Part shown: positions 35,962 through 43,854 of the stretch, in pieces
Layout of the letters: the number at the start of each line of letters is the position of its first letter
Position numbering within the stretch: the first letter of the stretch is position 1
Assembly (NCBI RefSeq): GCF_024159265.1
Contig: NZ_JAMYWY010000001.1
Span: forward strand, 6,944,001-7,008,000
Length of the DNA stretch: 64,000 nucleotides
Source of the DNA: Paenibacillus sp. 1781tsa1
GTDB lineage: Bacteria; Bacillota; Bacilli; Paenibacillales; Paenibacillaceae
Reading direction: 5' to 3'
The notes under the pieces: model-generated
Database searches by the model: none
What the model saw: the letters and a program-made list of their open reading frames with translations, nothing else
Told to the model about the DNA's origin: nothing
Position numbers and translations under genes: made by a program

Positions 35962-38253
35962 CTAACCCTCTCTGGTGGAACGATCGGAATGTGGCTGAAT
36001 CAAATCAGTCAGCAATTGGTCGATCAGGCCCTTCTCTACAATATCATCGATATTCTCCACCGAGAGGAGCACTTCGCGCTCACGGGCTGTCGTTTTTCCC
36101 GTATGTTGCAAAATGACTTCAATATTACTCTTCGTATAAAAAGTAACCACCGCTCCTGCTGCAATATCCCCATGGAAACCCGTCGCGGAAAAGAAACGAT
36201 AATTGAAGCTGCGCAGCGTACAGCTAGCCTCATTGGTAAAATGAACTGGAAGCTGAAGGGAAAGCCGCGGCATTTTCCGCTGATCCGATCTGGGTTGAAC
36301 AATCCGTTTTTTCACATTACGTAGCATATCGTCATAAGCCGTATCCCACAGATTCATCTGCTCTGGCAAGGAGTGTTTACGATCGTAGATGATCTGCATG
36401 TATTGGCGGTTATCATTCTCATCAATCGGCTGAACCGTTGCGGAGTAACGCCAGCCCTCTCCATCCTGTTTCACATAAACGATGACTGCGTCGAGATTGG
36501 CCTCATACCGGTCGGTTTTGACGACCAGAGAAATGATCTTTTGCTCAGCCAAATAAATGGGATAAGGGACATAGAAGGCAATACCTTGTTCAGATACATC
36601 CACCGTCTTGGCCTGATAGCGCAGATTGTTGGCTTGGTCGTGAATCGTAACATCTTCCTGCGCCCGAATCCGTTCTGTCTCCCGATACGCACGACGGCCA
36701 ATCATGAAGAACAGGGCGTAACATAGTGCGATCATGTTATGAATCAGCCAGAAAATAATGATACTGCTGAAGAACAGCGCAATACCGTACTTGCCATTGA
36801 CATACCGAATCACGGCTGCAATGGAAAGCAACAGCAAGAAGATATGCGGAAGTGCATATAAAAGAGCAGACATCCATTGTCGACCGCTTGCTCTGCTTTT
36901 GTTGGTAACTTTGAACTTTTTCTCACGAATGCCCAGCGTTTCCAGGAGAACCGGCCAGATCAGATAAGGCATAAATATGGTATCGATAACCTGACTCCAG
37001 CGCTGATTCCGAATATTGCTGGACAGATATCGCATGGATACACTATAGAAGAAATAAGATGGAAGCCAGAAGATTAAGATTTGCCAGAAGGTGGTATTCA
37101 CTATCTGGAAGTCGAATAACGCAAACAAAATAGGCGCCATAATGAAAATCAAACGGTTAAAGAAGGACCACCAGTATAAGAAACTGCTTAAGTAGGTCAC
37201 TCTCGTCCAGAAAGGAAGCTTCCCGGATATGGGTGCGCGCGTGTTCTGCAGGCTCTGAATAATCCCCCGTGCCCAGCGAATCCGCTGCTTAATCATGCTC
37301 TTCACTGTTGTTGTTGTCTGCCCGGCAGCTTGAACCTCTTGAGTCGCATAAGTAATGTAACCTTCCTGCTGCAAGCGGATGCTTGTCTCAAAGTCCTCGG
37401 TGATCGTATTGAGCGGAAAACCTCCGATGTCTTCCATACCTTGCCGGGAAATAATCGTATTACTTCCTGTATAGGCTACCGCATTGGAGGCATTACGCAG
37501 GATGTTCACTTCTCTGGAGAAGAAATCCTGTTCATTCGGAATGCCTTGCTCTGCATACAGATTAAACTGGAATAGATCCGGATTGTAGAAGCTCTGCGGG
37601 GTCTGTACCAGTCCAAGCTTGAACGTAGGGTCCATTTCATCCTCTCGGCGAGGACGCCATTCCCCGTTCTCCTTAATAAACGTAGAGAGCAGGAAATAGG
37701 GGACCGTTTTCATCAGGAAGGTGTGCTGTGGAATCATATCTGCATCAAACGTTGCAATGAGCGGAGAAGAGCTTTTGCTCAGTGCATTGTTCAGATTACC
37801 AGACTTGGCATCCTTGTTTCCGGGGAACCCCAGATATCCCACGCCAAACTGTCTGGCAAGCTCCTCCACCTCAGGTCTTGCTCCATCGTCACAGAGATAG
37901 ATATGAACCTTCTGCTTGTCCGGATAATCCATGAATGTACAGGCATTAACGGTTTTATATAACAGATCAACGGGCTCATTATGCGTAGCGATAAATACAT
38001 CCACATCCGGATAATATTCCGGCGGAACGATTGGAAAGTCGAGCTGTGTACGTTCTTTTTGCATCTTTTGAAAGAATAATTCAAAGGTTGTCAGTACGGT
38101 GACCGTTTCAGCAACAATCAACAGCATACCAAAAATGACGTTCAGAACGCCTTCACCCCATGGCAACGTAAAGAACGTACGCCATACCAGATAAATCGAC
38201 ATCAGGATCATCGTGATGATAAAAAAGATATTCTGCCTTTTTTCGTTTTGCAC
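35962..38253 (-). CDS. Cellulose synthase-like processive glycosyltransferase with PilZ domain(s)
   Basis: The product has 763 residues. Two N-terminal helices lead into a GT2 domain with the processive signature: DDGARPEV, FDADM, TEDFETS and QRIRWARG. Four to five membrane helices follow. A PilZ domain comes next (RAYRETERIR with the R-x3-R pattern, then DVSEQG). A second PilZ-like region near the C-terminus has RKMPR and SATGF. c-di-GMP should therefore switch on polymer synthesis. A GTG at 38253 is preferred to the ATG at 38286: AAGGAGG lies 11 nt upstream, and the GTG overlaps the previous gene's stop (TAGTG), giving coupling. The polymer is unknown. Confidence 0.87.
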   Translation of the reverse strand: MQNEKRQNIFFIITMILMSIYLVWRTFFTLPWGEGVLNVIFGMLLIVAETVTVLTTFELFFQKMQKERTQLDFPIVPPEYYPDVDVFIATHNEPVDLLYKTVNACTFMDYPDKQKVHIYLCDDGARPEVEELARQFGVGYLGFPGNKDAKSGNLNNALSKSSSPLIATFDADMIPQHTFLMKTVPYFLLSTFIKENGEWRPRREDEMDPTFKLGLVQTPQSFYNPDLFQFNLYAEQGIPNEQDFFSREVNILRNASNAVAYTGSNTIISRQGMEDIGGFPLNTITEDFETSIRLQQEGYITYATQEVQAAGQTTTTVKSMIKQRIRWARGIIQSLQNTRAPISGKLPFWTRVTYLSSFLYWWSFFNRLIFIMAPILFALFDFQIVNTTFWQILIFWLPSYFFYSVSMRYLSSNIRNQRWSQVIDTIFMPYLIWPVLLETLGIREKKFKVTNKSRASGRQWMSALLYALPHIFLLLLSIAAVIRYVNGKYGIALFFSSIIIFWLIHNMIALCYALFFMIGRRAYRETERIRAQEDVTIHDQANNLRYQAKTVDVSEQGIAFYVPYPIYLAEQKIISLVVKTDRYEANLDAVIVYVKQDGEGWRYSATVQPIDENDNRQYMQIIYDRKHSLPEQMNLWDTAYDDMLRNVKKRIVQPRSDQRKMPRLSLQLPVHFTNEASCTLRSFNYRFFSATGFHGDIAAGAVVTFYTKSNIEVILQHTGKTTAREREVLLSVENIDDIVEKGLIDQLLTDLIQPHSDRSTREG

Positions 38254-39347
38254 TACAGCTGCTTCCTCCTTGCTGCAAATACCCATCTTCGCTGCAATTG
38301 GAAACTGAGCAGGAACAGCAAGGCATCACAGACGAATTTCGCCAATTTCTCATCTACGAAGAGAACGGTATGGAATATATATACGCCGGTACTGGACAGC
38401 AAGATCACCACTCCGCATAACGTCAGATAACGCCATAGACTTCCCTGGCTATCCTCTTTGCGAAATACAAAGTGTCTGTTCAGTACATAGTTGACTACAA
38501 TGGAAATCACTCTCGCAATCACGGTTGCAAGCAGAATTCTTAGATAGTGCTGCTCACCCAACACGGGCCGCAACGCGTCGATCAAAAACCAGGCAATACC
38601 TAAATCAACAACAGAACTGGCTACGGAAGAAGAGATAAAGCGGAAGAAATTGGAGAACAACACACCCATGACTCGGGCACTATCCTGGACTGCTTTAAAA
38701 TGTGTTCCTGCATTGCCATTTTCATAAATGACTTGGATTGGCATGGTATGAATCGGAATGCCCGATTGGATGCACGAGATGAGCATCTGCAGCTCATATT
38801 CAAATCGAGTGCCGCGAACATCCTGCATAAACGCAAGTAACCCGGGACCGAAGGCACGAAGCCCAGTCTGGGTATCTGACAGCTTTTTACCATACAGCAT
38901 GGCAAAAATAAAGGAGGTCATCCGATTGCCTAACAGGGACTTTGGCGGTATGTTCCCCTCACTGAAGTTCCTTACCCCGAGCACCAACGAGTCCGGGTGA
39001 AGCCTGGCTTCTTGGGCTATGCGGTATACATCCTCAGCCGCGTGCTGTCCGTCTGAATCAGCGGTTACGACGAAGGAAGATGCATCGAATTGCTGTGCAA
39101 TATACTGAAATCCGGTCTTGAGTGCCGCACCCTTCCCCTGATTTTCCGCATGTGTTAGCAGAGCACAACCGTTCTCACGAAGTTCCTCGAAAATCGACTG
39201 GTAGGCCTCACCCGATCCATCGTCCACAATAACAATATTAGTAAATCCATACTTTCGCAATTGCCGTACATAGGCTGGAAGTCTCTCATCCGGTTCAAGT
39301 GATGGAATGAGGATGATCGTTTCGCCGTTTTGTCTACCTATAATCAT
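38253..39347 (-). CDS. GT2 glycosyltransferase fused to a GtrA membrane domain
   Basis: The product has 364 residues. The N-terminal GT2 domain is of the dolichyl/undecaprenyl-phosphate mannosyltransferase type (ILIPSLEPDERL, IVDDGSGEAY, TADSDGQH, SDTQTGLRAFG). The C-terminal ~120 residues with four membrane helices form a GtrA domain (FISSSVASSVVDLGIAWFLI, VNYVLNRHFVF). Such proteins load a sugar onto undecaprenyl phosphate and help flip it across the membrane. ATG at 39347 is preferred to the TTG at 39362, since GAGG lies 9 nt before the ATG. It is the first gene of the operon. Confidence 0.88.
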   Translation of the reverse strand: MIIGRQNGETIILIPSLEPDERLPAYVRQLRKYGFTNIVIVDDGSGEAYQSIFEELRENGCALLTHAENQGKGAALKTGFQYIAQQFDASSFVVTADSDGQHAAEDVYRIAQEARLHPDSLVLGVRNFSEGNIPPKSLLGNRMTSFIFAMLYGKKLSDTQTGLRAFGPGLLAFMQDVRGTRFEYELQMLISCIQSGIPIHTMPIQVIYENGNAGTHFKAVQDSARVMGVLFSNFFRFISSSVASSVVDLGIAWFLIDALRPVLGEQHYLRILLATVIARVISIVVNYVLNRHFVFRKEDSQGSLWRYLTLCGVVILLSSTGVYIFHTVLFVDEKLAKFVCDALLFLLSFQLQRRWVFAARRKQL

Positions 39348-39520
39348 CCTGATAAGCCTCAATTCGACATATTTTCACAGATTCTTTTTTGAATATTGTG
39401 AGTATAACATCGAAAAGGTATACAGTAAACGAATAACTTGTATATATATTGGTAAAAAAGTTGCACTCTTTTATAAGCCAATTCATAGGTGAAAAATACT
39501 AGTTGAGGGTTAGTCTGGCA

Positions 39521-39760
39521 CTACTCGAACAATTGCACATTTGGCTCTCGTTTCAGCACATGTACCAGCATGGCATGCAGTTGTCCACGGTGGTGATAGA
39601 AGTACGCCTGCGTAAGCCAATCGAAGCGTGAATGAACGCCTCCCCAGAATGCCTTCGTTTCTCGTAATAGTTCATCTTATGTTCGAGCAGTTATACCTTC
39701 TTTTAGAGAACTGTAATACTCCAGTAAGGCTTCTCAGCCATATCCATCTGATTAAAAATC
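39521..39760 (-). pseudogene. Remnant of a DinB-family protein
   Basis: Reading the minus strand gives a recognisable DinB-type C-terminus: ALLEYYSSLKEG, a TAA stop, DELLRETKAFWGGVHSRFDW, LTQAYFYHHRGQLHAMLVHV and the terminal VLKREPNVQLFE before a stop at 39521. The HHRGQLHAML segment holds the metal-ligand His of DinB proteins. One in-frame stop and an apparent frameshift near 39750 break it, and the N-terminal half is missing. It lies inside an otherwise empty 510-nt gap (39348-39857). Confidence 0.75.
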
Positions 39761-39857
39761 CCTTTACACGTTCTTAACTTACAAATCTGGACGAATGGTC
39801 ACTTATGCGAATCACGGAATTGGATTAGAATTACCATAGACGATTGAGAAAAAGGCT

Positions 39858-40588
39858 GTGATTCCAATGTTATTCGAAAGAGACAAATGGTTGCAGTATG
39901 GCATTCTGCGCGATGAGCCCTCTCTCGCTGAACGGTTGCCAGAAACACGGTTGATTGAGAAGCATACGCTAACGAAGATGCTTCTTCAATATCCCAGCGT
40001 TGTACTGAAACCTCGTAATGGCAGTTACGGAAGGGGTATCTTGTTCATTAAACGAAGCGGTGCAAATGCTTATCGTATTCAAAATGAAAATAACACAGTC
40101 ACCATGAGAGACAACGAGCAGTTACTCGATGGTTCGAACAAACAATCAAAAGTGATGAATATATTGTCCAAAAGCGTCTGCAGCTTGCTCAAATTAAACA
40201 CAGGCCGTTCGACATTCGGATCATGGTTCAGCGCAAAAAGAGTTCCTCGTCCACTTGGAACGTGACAGGTTCCTATGCTAAAGTCGCAGCACAAGGATAC
40301 CAAGTCACCAATGTGAATAACCGCCCCATTCCAGTTCTTAAAGCACTGAGACTAGCTCGAATTGGAGATCGACGCTTACTTGTCAGAGCGGAACAAGTTG
40401 CACGATTAGCTGCCAAACGATTGGGAGAGCATTACCCTATGCTTAGACAAGTCGGGTTCGATATAGCCATCGACAAGAAACGGCGAATTTGGATTATCGA
40501 AGGCAATTATCAACCAGCCTTACGGCCTTTCCGACTTTTAAAAGATTCCTCGATGCACCGCAGAATATTATGGTACAAAGAACATTAA
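39858..40588 (+). pseudogene. YheC/YheD-family ATP-grasp protein, frameshifted
   Basis: Two overlapping frames together make one YheC/YheD-like protein of about 243 residues, an ATP-grasp family found in spore coats. The first frame gives EKHTLTKMLLQYPSVVLKPR and GSYGRGILFI. The second gives SDEYIVQKRLQLAQIKHRPF, DIRIMVQRKKSS and QVGFDIAIDKKRRIWIIEGN. They join if one base is restored near 40130, where the sequence reads GATGG instead of the expected GATTGG (Asp-Trp). This is either a recent single-base deletion or a sequencing error; the rest of both frames is intact. Confidence 0.85.
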
Positions 40589-40595
40589 AGCAAAA

Positions 40596-40635
40596 GAAGA
40601 CGACCAGCCTTTTACTCATGGCCAGTCGTCTCTTC
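40596..40635 (+). terminator. Terminator after the YheC/YheD gene
   Basis: Imperfect stem AGACGAC..GCC / GGC..GTCGTCT followed by a T/C-rich tail. Confidence 0.6.
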
Positions 40636-40672
40636 CTGTTTAGTATCTGTTCTTGATATTAACCCTCTTCGG

Positions 40673-41014
40673 TTATTTCCGGCATTTTCTAATCGCACTT
40701 GTAACACGCGTCACTCGGAACTGATTTACCCCTACCTGTATAATGGCGAACTGGCTGTACGACGTACCTGAAGAGGTATACGGCTCGGCTTCAATATTTC
40801 CACTCGGTGTTCTAACCGTCGCGGTGATTCTAGTTACCAGGCACACACCACGGTCGGAAGATCTCCAAGTCTCGTCACGCTGAACACTATATCTATCATT
40901 GCTACAGAAGATAGATGCATACTCCACTACTCCACTCGCATTAAATGAAGTCGAGTTATAGATCTGAACGGGGTCATAACCACCTCTTGGTGCTCCAGGT
41001 CTTCTATTTCCCAT
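40673..41014 (-). CDS. Small hypothetical protein
   Basis: The product has 113 residues and is basic at both ends, with a Ser/Thr-rich middle (SGNIEAEPYTSSGTSYSQFA) and repeated short beta-like segments (GVCLVTRITATVRT, NQFRVTRVTSAIRK). There is no signal peptide or membrane helix. AAGGAGG lies 8 nt before the ATG at 41014, so the longer upstream extension is rejected. No family recognised. It faces the YheC/YheD gene convergently. Confidence 0.65.
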   Translation of the reverse strand: MGNRRPGAPRGGYDPVQIYNSTSFNASGVVEYASIFCSNDRYSVQRDETWRSSDRGVCLVTRITATVRTPSGNIEAEPYTSSGTSYSQFAIIQVGVNQFRVTRVTSAIRKCRK

Positions 41015-41154
41015 TCTCAAAACCTCCTTTTTTATTGATAGTCTATTAAATGCAATTAAATAGTTTTGGTGAGGTATAAATGTGGACAAGGTAGAAAAAG
41101 TGTGTTTGTACAGTGGTAGAGGGAAACTAGTAGCTTGATGTCATAACTCAAACA

Positions 41155-41188
41155 CAAAAAAACCACCCTTTACTATACAAAGGTGGTT
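41155..41188 (-). terminator. Terminator of the DUF4303 gene unit
   Basis: The stem AACCACC.CTTT / AAAG.GTGGTT is followed on the minus strand by seven T residues. Confidence 0.8.
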
Positions 41189-41285
41189 CGCGAATTATAG
41201 AACTACTGTCAGTATCATCTTATTGGGCCAATTGAGTCGAAACGGTACATCATAGACGGTCAAAACTCCCCAAATGCAGATACTT

Positions 41286-41846
41286 CTATTCTGCCGCCTC
41301 CGCCAACCATGCTTGCATAGCCGGAGATTCCGCCCGATTCAAACGTAAGGCAATTTCGGTATTGATCTTATCCGGCGGCATGATCTCAACAAGGACACAT
41401 ACAGACTCTCGAGGTTGATTCAAGGCAAATATGCCTTTATCATCGAGCATTTTCATTGCCAGCTCCATGGCTTTCAGTCTCAAATTAAACTCGACATTCC
41501 AATCATCGATCTCTAGATCCGTAATAGAAGGACGCGCGTTAAATCGTTGTTTGACACCGTCAAAGTGATCATCCCCAAAACAACAATAGGGCGAATTCGC
41601 ATACGACCATTTGATGAGATCCGCAATCGTGGATACCGGCGTATCACTTTCCTCTGCTTGCCTAGCCGATTCCAACCCCAAAGCTTCCCACGACCAGGCA
41701 GAGATGCTTGGCGCATGTCCTTCGCCAGTAGTGTATAACGTACAATAATAGTAACGTTCACCATTTTCAAAAAGGGTGCAAAAAGACTTTCTGGCGGCAG
41801 CAGCGATTTCTATGGCCAGTGTCTCTATTTCTTGCATTGGCTTCAT
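41286..41846 (-). CDS. DUF4303-like protein
   Basis: The product has 186 residues and is acidic and soluble. The pattern YYYCTLYTTGEGHAPSISAW, SWEALG, then KWSYANSPYCCFGDDHFD fits DUF4303, a family often found near toxin-immunity loci. ATG at 41846 is chosen because AAAGGGG lies 10 nt upstream. It is the last of three small genes in one direction (42783 to 41286). Function unknown; an immunity-like role is possible. Confidence 0.7.
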   Translation of the reverse strand: MKPMQEIETLAIEIAAAARKSFCTLFENGERYYYCTLYTTGEGHAPSISAWSWEALGLESARQAEESDTPVSTIADLIKWSYANSPYCCFGDDHFDGVKQRFNARPSITDLEIDDWNVEFNLRLKAMELAMKMLDDKGIFALNQPRESVCVLVEIMPPDKINTEIALRLNRAESPAMQAWLAEAAE

Positions 41847-41874
41847 GAATAGAGTTCCCCTTTCCATTCGTTGA

Positions 41875-42153
41875 TCATTTGCCCCTTCGATATGAATTGG
41901 CTATTTGGACTAGATACCAGACACCCGCACCCACAAGGGCAGCAAACACCAGATTGATGCAGCCGAACACGATGAGTGACTTTGCTTGGCCTGGACCAAT
42001 CCGGAAAGCCGTAACAAGCTGAAAGACAGCCGGTAGCAGAAACACCAGCCAAGAGACGGTTATAAGCTTTTCTGTTCTGAAGCTCCACCATACTGCTGAA
42101 CATGAGGCAACTAGCAGTACCCAGGTACAGATAAGCTTTAGGGCGAACATCAT
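41875..42153 (-). CDS. Small membrane protein
   Basis: The product has 92 residues with three predicted membrane helices (about 3-22, 33-50, 62-83) and a short basic tail (SYRRGK). AGGAGGGGG lies 5 nt before the ATG. It sits between two small soluble-protein genes and is probably co-transcribed with them. No family recognised. Confidence 0.7.
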   Translation of the reverse strand: MMFALKLICTWVLLVASCSAVWWSFRTEKLITVSWLVFLLPAVFQLVTAFRIGPGQAKSLIVFGCINLVFAALVGAGVWYLVQIANSYRRGK

Positions 42154-42165
42154 TTCGTCCCCCTC

Positions 42166-42783
42166 CTATTTGCCCTGGATCACAAGTCCATATTTACTGA
42201 ATCTCCACGATTGGCTCAAATCATGCATCGCATCATGGCTTATACGTACAGAGGGCTTCTGCACCTTCATCGCATTTGTGTCCTGTGCCGAGAAGCGAAG
42301 CGGCTTTGCTATTTTTTGGATAGAGTCTCTAATCTCATCAAAAAACGCATAGGTCAGCGGCATATGATCCCGGATATCCTCATATATATAGTATTTTCCT
42401 TTTTCGTCTTCCAAATTAACCTGAACGCCTTTCGGAAATGAAAGCATGATGCACGGCAGTTCTTCCTCTGCCCATTGTCCGTGATATGGAAAAGATACAC
42501 CTTCATTTCTCACAAAAAATCCGGAACTTTCTTGATTCGACGCAACAGAAATCGAGTAAACAAAGAAGGCGTGGACATCATTTCTCTTTTCTCCTGCCGT
42601 AAAATACTGATAAAACGTTTGATACGCCTCGTACACCTGATCATAATCATACGCTGTCCGGTCCGCATTGGTACGGTAAAATTGCGCTTGTCTTTGCTCG
42701 AAAAGCTGCAAAAGACTTTTAAACTCCTGAGGAGTGATGAAGAACTTCAGTTTATAGAATCCGCTATTCTTTAATTTGTCCAT
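42166..42783 (-). CDS. Hypothetical soluble protein
   Basis: The product has 205 residues with no signal peptide or membrane helix. It is rich in aromatic residues (VYEAYQTFYQYFTAGEKRND, GKYYIYEDIRDHMPLTYAFF). GGGAGGTGAG precedes the ATG. It is the first gene of a three-gene unit with the small membrane protein and the DUF4303-like protein. I recognise no family. Confidence 0.65.
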   Translation of the reverse strand: MDKLKNSGFYKLKFFITPQEFKSLLQLFEQRQAQFYRTNADRTAYDYDQVYEAYQTFYQYFTAGEKRNDVHAFFVYSISVASNQESSGFFVRNEGVSFPYHGQWAEEELPCIMLSFPKGVQVNLEDEKGKYYIYEDIRDHMPLTYAFFDEIRDSIQKIAKPLRFSAQDTNAMKVQKPSVRISHDAMHDLSQSWRFSKYGLVIQGK

Positions 42784-42885
42784 TCTTTTCGCTCACCTCC
42801 CTATTTATGTATCTTATTTCCATTATAGTGGTCACCTTTCCTGAGTCTACCTACTTTACACCTGAATTTTGCGAATGAAAGCACA

Positions 42886-42921
42886 AATTAGCCGTACAGA
42901 TTATTATCCGTACGGCTAATT
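42886..42921 (-). terminator. Terminator of the L25 gene
   Basis: The stem TTAGCCGTAC / GTACGGCTAA has a 12-nt loop just after the L25 stop. The T-run is short. Confidence 0.65.
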
Positions 42922-42953
42922 TCGAGTTGTTCGGCTCTGCGAATTTGGGATTG

Positions 42954-43499
42954 TTAAGGTTTAACTACAGAGAGAAGAGACTCATTTCCCTCAGAGATCA
43001 CCGTCACATCTGGTGCAAACGTTGCATCACTTACATGTAGCGTTTCTCCAAGTTCCATATCACTAATGTCAAATTCAATCGACGTTGGCAAGTGTCTCGG
43101 CAATGCCTCCAATTCAATAGAAGCTAATTGAACTTGCACGACTCCGCCCTGTTTTGTGCCGATCGGTGTGCCGTTGAACTTTACAGGAATTTTAGTACGC
43201 ATAATCTCATGAGTTTGCACCTGTTGAAAATCCACATGAAGCAAATCTCGTGTAACCGAATCGCGTTGGAGGTCTTCCAATAATACGGTCAATGAGCCTT
43301 TCTCTTCAAACTGCAATTCAATAAAACCAGTTGCTCCTTGCTTCAACCATTTTTGAAAATCTATTGTTGGAATATGAACCATCTCATTCTCCGTATTTCT
43401 GCCAAAAACAATGCCTGGCAACCGCCCGGATTTACGTAGATCCCTAAGTCGGGATGAATTTAATGGAATGCGGGTCTCCGCTTGAAAACGAGTAGTCAT
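42954..43499 (-). CDS. Ribosomal protein bL25 (Ctc form)
   Basis: The product has 181 residues. The N-terminal 5S-rRNA-binding domain (RLRDLRKSGRLPGIVFGRNT, DLLHVDFQQV) and the C-terminal TL5/CTC beta domain (IELEALPRHLPTSIEFDISD) are both present. It sits alone and not beside pth as the usual ctc gene does, so it may be a second copy. GAGGAG lies 10 nt before the ATG. The 5' leader holds a strong hairpin at 43661-43692. Confidence 0.92.
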   Translation of the reverse strand: MTTRFQAETRIPLNSSRLRDLRKSGRLPGIVFGRNTENEMVHIPTIDFQKWLKQGATGFIELQFEEKGSLTVLLEDLQRDSVTRDLLHVDFQQVQTHEIMRTKIPVKFNGTPIGTKQGGVVQVQLASIELEALPRHLPTSIEFDISDMELGETLHVSDATFAPDVTVISEGNESLLSVVKP

Positions 43500-43660
43500 G
43501 CTATGTTCGCTCCTCTTTATTAAATGATATTTTCACATTTTTCATACGCATCCAACCATCCCCTGTTGGGGCTAAAGAGAGAAACATAGCATCACCACCT
43601 CCAAATACTATCCGATTTGATTTTAAAATACATTTAATGTAAGCTCCCATGATATACATG

Positions 43661-43692
43661 AAGGCACTCTACTCGGAAGAGTAGAATGCCTT
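43661..43692 (-). other. Stable hairpin in the L25 upstream region
   Basis: Arms AAGGCATTCTACTC / GAGTAGAGTGCCTT (minus strand) pair over 14 bp with one G-U wobble and a 4-nt loop. No T-run follows on either strand. It lies about 160 nt before the L25 start. Confidence 0.6.
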
Positions 43693-43796
43693 TGGGATGC
43701 CTCAACCCTATCATAGAAACAACCTTTTGTCGATCAACCTGAAGTAAATGATAGAACATCGTCTACCTCTTCTAGAATCCATATGGAAAAAGGAAA

Positions 43797-43835
43797 AGGG
43801 GCTCTTCCTTACCAGAAAGAACCCCTTTTAATATA
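43797..43835. terminator. Terminator of the SLH 5'-nucleotidase gene
   Basis: The stem AAAAGGGG.TTCTT / AAGAG.CCCCTTTT follows the stop codon, with T-rich sequence on the minus-strand side. Confidence 0.8.
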
Positions 43836-43854
43836 AGGTTTAATAAGTTCTACA

